A stretch of DNA of 11,178 nucleotides, taken from contig DJVD01000057.1 of the NCBI GenBank assembly GCA_002440805.1, forward strand, positions 1 to 11,178. Reading direction: 5' to 3'. The notes beneath the pieces are model-generated. The model was not told where the DNA came from. It made no database searches and worked only from the letters and a program-made list of their open reading frames with translations. The number at the start of each line of letters is the position of its first letter. Positions within the stretch are counted from its first letter, which is position 1. The stretch is from Chloroflexi bacterium UBA6265. Its GTDB lineage: Bacteria; Chloroflexota; Chloroflexia; Thermomicrobiales; UBA6265. The position numbers and the translations under genes were made by a program. Below are positions 7,145 through 11,178 of this stretch, piece by piece.

Positions 7145-7176
7145 GAAACGCTGTCGGGAAACTCCGTCGCTGTTTC
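7145..7176. repeat. Tandem direct repeat with inverted half-site, possible operator
   Basis: GAAACGCTGTCG (7145-7156) and GAAACTCCGTCG (7158-7169) share GAAACnnnGTCG with a 13-base period. GCTGTTTC (7169/7170-7176) then repeats the GAAAC element in inverted orientation. Being in a divergent promoter region, this could bind a regulator, but no known operator consensus is recognised. Confidence 0.35.
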
Positions 7177-7202
7177 ACTGGTCTCATGGCATATTTACCC
7201 AA

Positions 7203-7219
7203 GCGATGATGAACATCGC
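7203..7219. promoter_or_regulatory. 17-base dyad upstream of the ATPase gene, possible operator
   Basis: GCGATG (7203-7208) and CATCGC (7214-7219) are perfect inverted repeats with a 5-base spacer. The site ends 38 bases before the ATG of the ATPase gene. Its size suits a dimeric repressor, but a dyad this short can occur by chance. Confidence 0.3.
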
Positions 7220-7257
7220 CCAATGGAACCCTCCTGCCAAAGAGATGTACCAAACCC

Positions 7258-8055
7258 ATGCCCATGCATATTCCTGCAGTTCTAGACACGGTTTCCATCC
7301 GCACGCCGGAGGGGAAGATGATCCTGAGTGAGGTGAGTTGGCAACTGCAGCGCGGGCAGCGGTGGGCAATCCTCGGGCCGAACGGGGCAGGGAAAACCAC
7401 CCTGCTGAGTGTGCTGGCTGCCGAACGTCATCCTTCCAGTGGTGAGGTGAATATCCTGGGGGAGACCTTTGGCCGCACCGACCTGCGAGAGCTCCGGGCG
7501 CGTATCGCCCGCGTTGACCCTTCGTTGCGCATGCTCGACTGGCTGCATGGTGCGGAGGCGGTGTTGACCGGTTTGCGCAATACCACGTGGCCACACTGGG
7601 ATGACTGGGGTGAGGCAGAATACGCGCTGGCACGAACCCGGTTGGAGGATATCGGCGCGTCCCAGTTTGCCGACCAGGAAATCGCCCACCTCAGCCACGG
7701 CGAACGCCAACGAATCCGCATTGCGCGGGCGCTCATCAAGAATCCGGAAATCCTGCTACTGGATGAGCCCGCCACGGGTCTTGATTTTCCGGCCAGGGAG
7801 GCGCTGCTGCAATCGCTGGATCAACTCACCCGTACCCATCCCGAGTTGCCCACTGTAATGGTCAGCCATCACCTGGAGGAGCTACCGGCGTCCACCACCC
7901 ATGTAATGTTGCTTCGCGATGGCGCCATCCTGGCTGCCGGCGAAATCGGCGATATCCTCACCAGCGAACTTGTCAGCACCTGCTTCGGTTTCCAGATAGA
8001 AGTGCACAACTTGCATGGTCGCTGGGCAGCACGGGCCGCCGCCGGCTGGACGTAA
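7258..8055 (+). CDS. Orphan ABC transporter ATP-binding protein
   Basis: A 265-residue single ABC ATPase domain. Walker A is GPNGAGKTT (40-48), the signature is LSHGERQ (145-151), Walker B is ILLLDEP (165-171), the D-loop is GLD (174-176) and the switch histidine lies in VSHH (202-205). The region between Walker A and the signature has no glutamine where the Q-loop is expected (around 82-95 reads RIARVDPSLRMLDW). The C-terminus ends soon after the ATPase domain, so the regulatory/TOBE domain of MalK-type sugar ATPases is absent, which argues against it energising the neighbouring sugar permeases. Overall it resembles stand-alone ATPases annotated as iron-uptake or YlmA-like in Actinobacteria and Firmicutes. 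No permease or binding protein lies beside it on this strand. ATG 7258 is the longest start; ATG 7264 is possible, and neither has a clear Shine-Dalgarno sequence. The substrate or role is unknown. Confidence 0.88.
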   Translation: MPMHIPAVLDTVSIRTPEGKMILSEVSWQLQRGQRWAILGPNGAGKTTLLSVLAAERHPSSGEVNILGETFGRTDLRELRARIARVDPSLRMLDWLHGAEAVLTGLRNTTWPHWDDWGEAEYALARTRLEDIGASQFADQEIAHLSHGERQRIRIARALIKNPEILLLDEPATGLDFPAREALLQSLDQLTRTHPELPTVMVSHHLEELPASTTHVMLLRDGAILAAGEIGDILTSELVSTCFGFQIEVHNLHGRWAARAAAGWT

Positions 8056-8063
8056 CCAATGGT

Positions 8064-8093
8064 TTTACATTTGACCTTCTGGCAGGCGATTAT
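8064..8093 (+). promoter_or_regulatory. Candidate promoter for the phosphoesterase-murI pair
   Basis: TTTACA (8064-8069) and GATTAT (8088-8093) are 18 bases apart, matching consensus at 5 and 4 of 6 positions. They lie in the 117-base gap after the ATPase stop, about 80 bases before the phosphoesterase ATG. No hairpin terminator is visible between the genes, so readthrough from the ATPase gene is equally possible. Confidence 0.3.
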
Positions 8094-8172
8094 GCGAGGC
8101 AATATCCTGCGGTACCATTCATCTGGCGATTAAATCGTCCCCGAATCCAGCCAACCCTATCAGGATGACGAC

Positions 8173-8814
8173 ATGATCAAACTTTCCACGTTGCAGGGTA
8201 ATCCGCGCATTCGCTACGGATGGTATTTGCGACCATCCCGCCAGATGTGCGATGCCCAGATAAAGATCCATCGTTTGCTTGAATACCAGTACGGCATGAT
8301 TGGCGGCGGTGTGTTTATGCCACACGCCACCATCAAGGGTTTTTTTCGCAGCAACGCATCAGTTGACGAGATTCTGGCAGCATTCGATCGGGCGGTGGAA
8401 GGGCATAATGCTTACACGGTGTACAACACTGGTGTAAAGGGTCATGGCCGCACGGGTATCGGGCTGGATGTGCATCATAACGCCGATGGCACGGTGAATA
8501 TGGCCCAGCAGAAGTTGCACGAATCGGCCTGGAACGCGATCGCACCCCTGGTGCACCCGGAGTGCGATTTCAGTCCCGGCGAGGGCAGCATGGAGAACTT
8601 TCGCGCCCACCTCACCTTGAGCATGAGCGACCTGCGCGAAGAGATGTTTGACGAGATCTTTGAATTCATCACCGCTGATGGCCCGGTTGGCCCGGAGACA
8701 TTTACGGCCGAGTATTTTCATCTCTTCGCGTTCGAGAGCGACGACTGGGCAGGCGAATGGTGGCACACGCTGGAGTGGACGCTGCTGCACGGCTGGAGAC
8801 TCCCGCAGCCATGA
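8173..8814 (+). CDS. 2H phosphoesterase / 2'-5' RNA ligase-like protein
   Basis: A 213-residue soluble protein with the two His-x-Thr motifs that define the 2H phosphoesterase superfamily: HATIKGFF with H51 and T53, and HLTLSM with H147 and T149. Members cleave or form 2',5' or 2',3'-cyclic phosphodiester bonds, mostly in RNA or nucleotides. The spacing between motifs (96 residues) and the total length fit the family. The C-terminal part is acidic and aromatic (183-209) and of no recognised function. No signal peptide or membrane segment is seen, so it is cytoplasmic. The ATG at 8173 has AGGA 7 bases upstream (8162-8165). The stop overlaps the murI start as ATGA, so the two are translated from one message and probably coupled. 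The true substrate is unknown: the name RNA ligase reflects family annotation, and hydrolysis of a cyclic phosphate is the more likely activity. Confidence 0.8.
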   Translation: MIKLSTLQGNPRIRYGWYLRPSRQMCDAQIKIHRLLEYQYGMIGGGVFMPHATIKGFFRSNASVDEILAAFDRAVEGHNAYTVYNTGVKGHGRTGIGLDVHHNADGTVNMAQQKLHESAWNAIAPLVHPECDFSPGEGSMENFRAHLTLSMSDLREEMFDEIFEFITADGPVGPETFTAEYFHLFAFESDDWAGEWWHTLEWTLLHGWRLPQP

Positions 8815-9614
8815 CCCCGAATCGCAACGCTCCCATCGGCATCTTCGATTCCGGCCTCGGTGGCCTGAGTGTGTGGCGTGATATCGCCGCCATGATCCCG
8901 TCGGAGGATGTGATTTACATAGCGGATTCGGCCTATGTGCCATATGGTGTCCGTCCGCCCGAAGAAATCCGACAGCGCAGCATCGCGGTCGCCCGCTTCC
9001 TGATTGATCGTGGCGTGAAGCTGGTGGTTGTTGCCTGCAATACCGCCAGCGCTGTCGCGATTGACGACCTGCGCATCGAGTTTCCCGAGACAACATTTGT
9101 GGGCCTGGAGCCGGCCGTGAAGCCGGCGGTGGGCATGAGCATGACCGGCCGGGTTGGTGTATTGGCCACGCCCCGGACAGTCACTGGCCAGCGCCTTCGG
9201 GTGCTGATCGAGCACTGGAGCGATGGCGTACAGGTGAACACCATTGCTGGCAACGGCATGGTGGAGCTGGTCGAGGCCGGGGTGCTTGCGGGCGACGAGG
9301 TGAACACGGTGCTTTCACCGATCCTGGACCCGCTACTGGAGCAACAGTGCGATGTGCTGGTGTTGGGGTGTACCCACTATCCGTTCCTGCGGTCAGCAAT
9401 ACAGGACTACGTAGGTAGCGCCGTTCGCGTCATTGATAGCGGCAACGCCGTTGCCCGCCGAACCATGAACCTGCTGCAGAATGCACACATCTTGCACGAT
9501 CGTGGTCGGGCGGGGAGCCTCTCGCTCACCACCACAGGCGATGCCGATGATGCCCGCCGCGTTGTCAGGCTTCTGATCGGTCGAGACATCGATGTGGTTC
9601 ATGCTGACGTTTAA
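8811..9614 (+). CDS. murI: Glutamate racemase
   Basis: A 267-residue cofactor-independent racemase converting L-glutamate to D-glutamate for peptidoglycan precursors in the cytoplasm. Family motifs are complete. IGIFDSGLGGLSV (9-21) carries the conserved Asp13 and Ser14. VPYG (43-46) forms part of the substrate site. VVACNTAS (73-80) holds the first catalytic cysteine, C76. GCTHYP (186-191) holds the second, C187, followed by H189. Length is typical. The start is placed at ATG 8811, immediately before the conserved N-terminus; a GTG at 8757 in the same frame would add 18 residues lying within the previous gene and without family support. The ATGA overlap with the phosphoesterase gene suggests translational coupling; a GGAG sits 12 bases upstream, a little far. 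Its stop codon lies inside a hairpin shared with the convergent gene downstream. Confidence 0.95.
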   Translation: MTPNRNAPIGIFDSGLGGLSVWRDIAAMIPSEDVIYIADSAYVPYGVRPPEEIRQRSIAVARFLIDRGVKLVVVACNTASAVAIDDLRIEFPETTFVGLEPAVKPAVGMSMTGRVGVLATPRTVTGQRLRVLIEHWSDGVQVNTIAGNGMVELVEAGVLAGDEVNTVLSPILDPLLEQQCDVLVLGCTHYPFLRSAIQDYVGSAVRVIDSGNAVARRTMNLLQNAHILHDRGRAGSLSLTTTGDADDARRVVRLLIGRDIDVVHADV

Positions 9615-9657
9615 ACCAACAGAACATGCTGCGAACACTATCTGCCTGGTTGGTTTT
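9613..9657. terminator. Possible bidirectional terminator over both stop codons
   Basis: AAACCAAC (9613-9620) and GTTGGTTT (9649-9656) are perfect 8-base inverted repeats with a 28-base loop, lying between convergent genes. The left arm includes part of the murI TAA and the right arm touches the TAA of the minus-strand gene. The plus strand ends in TTTT (9654-9657) and the minus strand in TTT. The long loop makes it weaker than a usual intrinsic terminator. Confidence 0.5.
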
Positions 9658-10138
9658 ACTCGGCTTCTGTGACCGCTGGCGGAGGCCCGGGATATCGCGT
9701 CTCGAAATCAACGACCTTCAACCATGTCGGTTTAATGCGAACCAACGCCATATTCCTGTTCTCGGCACGAACCGCCTTCTCCCACTCAGGCATCTTGTCT
9801 TCGCCGACAATTCGACGGGAGGCCTCCACGTATTGTTCGGGTAGTCCCTGGTCAAATGTGATTGAGGCTGTTCCCCGAGCCGAGAGGATGAGTGGAGGGA
9901 AATCGGTTGTATCGACCGTCAGCGCGACATTTGGGTTGGCGGACAGCGACCGGATTTTGTACCACGTTGGTGGGGACGCGAATACGAAATGCTCCCCATC
10001 CCACAGGTAACTCACAGGCACAACCCTGGGATTGCCATCGAGCCCTATGTAGGCCAGACGCGCCGGGATCGGGGCTTGCAGCAACTGCTGCACAAACGGA
10101 TCGGTATTCATGATCTCCACGATTTCCTGATACTTCAT
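9656..10138 (-). CDS. Pyridoxamine 5'-phosphate oxidase family protein (split-barrel flavin/F420-binding)
   Basis: A 160-residue protein of the split beta-barrel superfamily that binds FMN or F420 and includes pyridoxamine-phosphate oxidase-like reductases. The recognisable block runs from ARLAYIGLDGNPRVVPVSYL (26-45) through WDGEHFVFASPPTWYKIRSL (46-65) to NPNVALTVD (68-76), the usual order of substrate-barrel strands and cofactor-binding Lys/Arg region. The C-terminal half, with ALVRIKPTWLKVVDFETRYP (131-150), is also typical. The true substrate and cofactor cannot be told from the sequence; Rv1155-type F420 proteins are the nearest style. I start it at the ATG at 10138, where homology begins; an in-frame ATG at 10210 would add 24 basic residues without family likeness. 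The Shine-Dalgarno sequence is weak: AAAGGG, 11 bases away. It is monocistronic, convergent with murI. Confidence 0.85.
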   Translation of the reverse strand: MKYQEIVEIMNTDPFVQQLLQAPIPARLAYIGLDGNPRVVPVSYLWDGEHFVFASPPTWYKIRSLSANPNVALTVDTTDFPPLILSARGTASITFDQGLPEQYVEASRRIVGEDKMPEWEKAVRAENRNMALVRIKPTWLKVVDFETRYPGPPPAVTEAE

Positions 10139-10399
10139 GATAAGCCTGACCCTTTCCCGGGTGCCGATGTGACCTGGCAACCGCGTACATGGAACGCGTT
10201 CGCGCCCCATTCATTTGTCCACTGGTGCCTGGCTGGAATCATTGTCGCCTCCCCGACCTTCAATCACCTACCTCATTCTTGTCATTGTCGAAACAAGGCT
10301 ATGCATCCTGGCCACGCCCTGACGAATAGATCCAGGGAAATGCGTGATGTCAGAAACGTGGGGAACCCGCGGTGAACGCAATGCGTCACGCGTGCGAGG
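10139..10399. other. Intergenic region upstream of the split-barrel gene
   Basis: This 261-base spacer between two minus-strand genes holds no gene I can support. Near its right end an imperfect dyad, GTGAACGCA (10372-10380) with TGCGTCAC (10382-10389), lies just after the nucleotidyltransferase stop, but it has almost no loop and no T run. A palindrome GAACGCGTTC is at 10192-10201. A weak minus-strand promoter candidate is CTGACA (10353-10348) with TCTATT (10330-10325) at 17-base spacing, which would give a leader of about 180 bases. Confidence 0.4.
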
Positions 10400-11178
10400 T
10401 TAGGTAAACGGTGCCTGGCCTAGTGGTTCAACGAGGTAATCGACGTCGCTCACAACCATGTCTACAGCCGCCAACAAATCGCCCAGCCGATCCGGCGCCG
10501 TGTGATGCAGGATCGCCGTGATGTGTTCCGCGAAACCGATTGGCAATGCATCTGCGTGGCGTTGAAGGTACTGCAATTGGCGCTTTTCGCCGGGGTGCCA
10601 CATTCGCAGCACCGCAAAAGCGATATCGAAAACGCATGCCAGGAATGCCGCCACCCGGTGGTTCACCGCCACCGCATCCCCAAGGTCAATTGCCCGGGCG
10701 ATCTGGTTGCGATAACTGGCCTGGATCGTGCAGCTCACCGGATAGTTGGTAGCGATAATCGCCGTCACCAGCGCTTCCGGATACACCGCAATGCGCTCCT
10801 TCCACCCCGAGATCAGCGCCGCGGGATCGTGCAGCGGTTGCATCTTTGCCACCGTGTTGATGAAGCTGGTGGTGTAGCCCTGGCTGGCGCGATGGTGGCT
10901 GACCACGGCATCAATGCCATCGGAAAACCAGCCCACATCGAAATAAGCAAGCTCATAGCGCCTGCCATCGATGGCAAGCGCATCTTCATCGCCCCACCAG
11001 GGGATCGCGATCTCGCAGGGTGCCGTATCGGCAACCTGCCGGACGATACGCTCGCGCAGGGCGGGATGGATGCGGCCGGTGGTGAGCACATAGAGATCGT
11101 AATCTGAAGCATCATCGTTCACGCCGCCGGCCCGCGATCCACCCAATGCAATGGCGGCCACCTCCTCGATGGCCGCAA
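10400..11178 (-). CDS. Nucleotidyltransferase-fold protein, 5' end beyond the window
   Basis: A protein of the DNA polymerase beta-like nucleotidyltransferase superfamily, open across the right edge. Counting from a GTG at 11161, LGGSRAGG (6-13) carries the Gly-Gly-Ser motif and SDYDLYV (19-25) the metal-binding D20 and D22; a possible third acid lies in ELAYFD (70-75). The rest is helical and continues to 253, similar in layout to DUF4037-type proteins, where the N-terminal transferase domain is followed by a helical domain. The frame continues upstream of the GTG as AAIEEV, which fits the strand before the GGS motif, so the GTG is internal and the real start lies outside the window. Such proteins may transfer a nucleotide to an antibiotic, a protein or a small molecule, or may have no activity; I cannot tell which. 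The stop is TAA at 10402-10400. It lies upstream of the split-barrel gene on the same strand but 261 bases away. Confidence 0.8.
   Translation of the reverse strand, partial: AAIEEVAAIALGGSRAGGVNDDASDYDLYVLTTGRIHPALRERIVRQVADTAPCEIAIPWWGDEDALAIDGRRYELAYFDVGWFSDGIDAVVSHHRASQGYTTSFINTVAKMQPLHDPAALISGWKERIAVYPEALVTAIIATNYPVSCTIQASYRNQIARAIDLGDAVAVNHRVAAFLACVFDIAFAVLRMWHPGEKRQLQYLQRHADALPIGFAEHITAILHHTAPDRLGDLLAAVDMVVSDVDYLVEPLGQAPFT

Larger units (their letters stand above)
7005..7257. other. Divergent intergenic region with candidate promoter and repeat sites
   Basis: This 253-base spacer separates the minus-strand sugar operon from the plus-strand ATPase gene and must hold promoters for both. 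I see a good minus-strand promoter candidate (7081-7109), a 12-base direct repeat (7145-7169) and a 6+6 dyad (7203-7219). The stretch around 7120-7132 is AT-rich, with TTTAAT at 7125-7130 that could be a plus-strand -10 box, but no matching -35 box stands out. I see no gene inside the region. Confidence 0.6.

Noticed and set aside
5433..7331. Plus-strand open frame of 632 codons opposite the binding-protein gene
   Set aside because: It overlaps the minus-strand binding protein with its clear signal peptide and fold motifs, and runs through the divergent promoter region. It is antisense noise in high-GC DNA.
7258..8055. Neighbouring ATPase as the missing ATPase of the sugar importer
   Set aside because: It is divergently transcribed, lacks the MalK-type C-terminal regulatory domain and resembles a different ATPase family.
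8085..8132. GGCGATTA repeated at 8085-8092 and 8125-8132
   Set aside because: It is an 8-base repeat found only twice, with no symmetry and no link to a promoter element beyond chance overlap.
8757..8810. Longer murI starting at GTG 8757
   Set aside because: The extra 18 residues lie inside the preceding gene and resemble nothing in the family, while ATG 8811 sits directly before the conserved N-terminus.
10139..10210. N-terminal extension of the split-barrel protein from ATG 10210
   Set aside because: The extension is basic and unlike the family. Homologous sequence begins at MKYQEIVEIM, so ATG 10138 is preferred.
1..11178. CRISPR array, tRNA, rRNA, insertion sequence, phage or defence island
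   Set aside because: No regularly spaced repeats, cloverleaf, transposase, integrase or terminal inverted repeats were seen on either strand.

Overview
The window is high-GC, densely coding bacterial DNA. A twin-arginine-exported sugar-binding protein without a lipobox, TTG/GTG starts mixed with ATG, a bacterial GH38 mannosidase and an FMN/F420-type split-barrel protein together suggest Chloroflexota (Thermomicrobia-like) or a similar environmental lineage. This is inference from style, not from a marker gene. Most of the window looks like ordinary chromosome: I see no insertion sequence, phage gene, CRISPR array, tRNA or rRNA.

Left part (1-7109, minus strand): an alpha-mannoside uptake and breakdown locus. 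In transcription order it holds a candidate promoter (7081-7109), a Tat-exported solute-binding protein (5622-7004), two tandem hairpins (5575-5618), a MalF-type permease (4574-5551), a MalG-type permease (3554-4537), a terminator-like hairpin (3479-3502), a candidate second promoter with a 19-base dyad (3435-3480), a cytoplasmic GH38 alpha-mannosidase with a TTG start (214-3417) and a strong 12-bp hairpin (165-192). An open frame running off the left edge from base 92 may be the next gene on that strand. No ATPase for the sugar importer is encoded here, so an unlinked shared ATPase must power it.

Middle (7258-9614, plus strand): a divergent orphan ABC ATPase, then after 117 bases a 2H-phosphoesterase/2'-5' RNA ligase-like protein whose stop codon overlaps the start of glutamate racemase (murI) as ATGA. 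The divergent spacer 7005-7257 carries a direct repeat and a dyad that may be operators.

Right part (9656-11178, minus strand): a small pyridoxamine-phosphate-oxidase-like flavin-binding protein convergent with murI, the two genes sharing a hairpin over both stop codons. Next is a nucleotidyltransferase-fold protein cut off by the right edge.

The most useful second looks are the layered expression control of the mannoside operon (hairpins, internal terminator, internal promoter and dyad), the missing ATPase, the coupling of an RNA-type phosphoesterase to murI, and the orphan ATPase that lacks a Q-loop glutamine. I found no convincing evidence of a wholly undescribed system.
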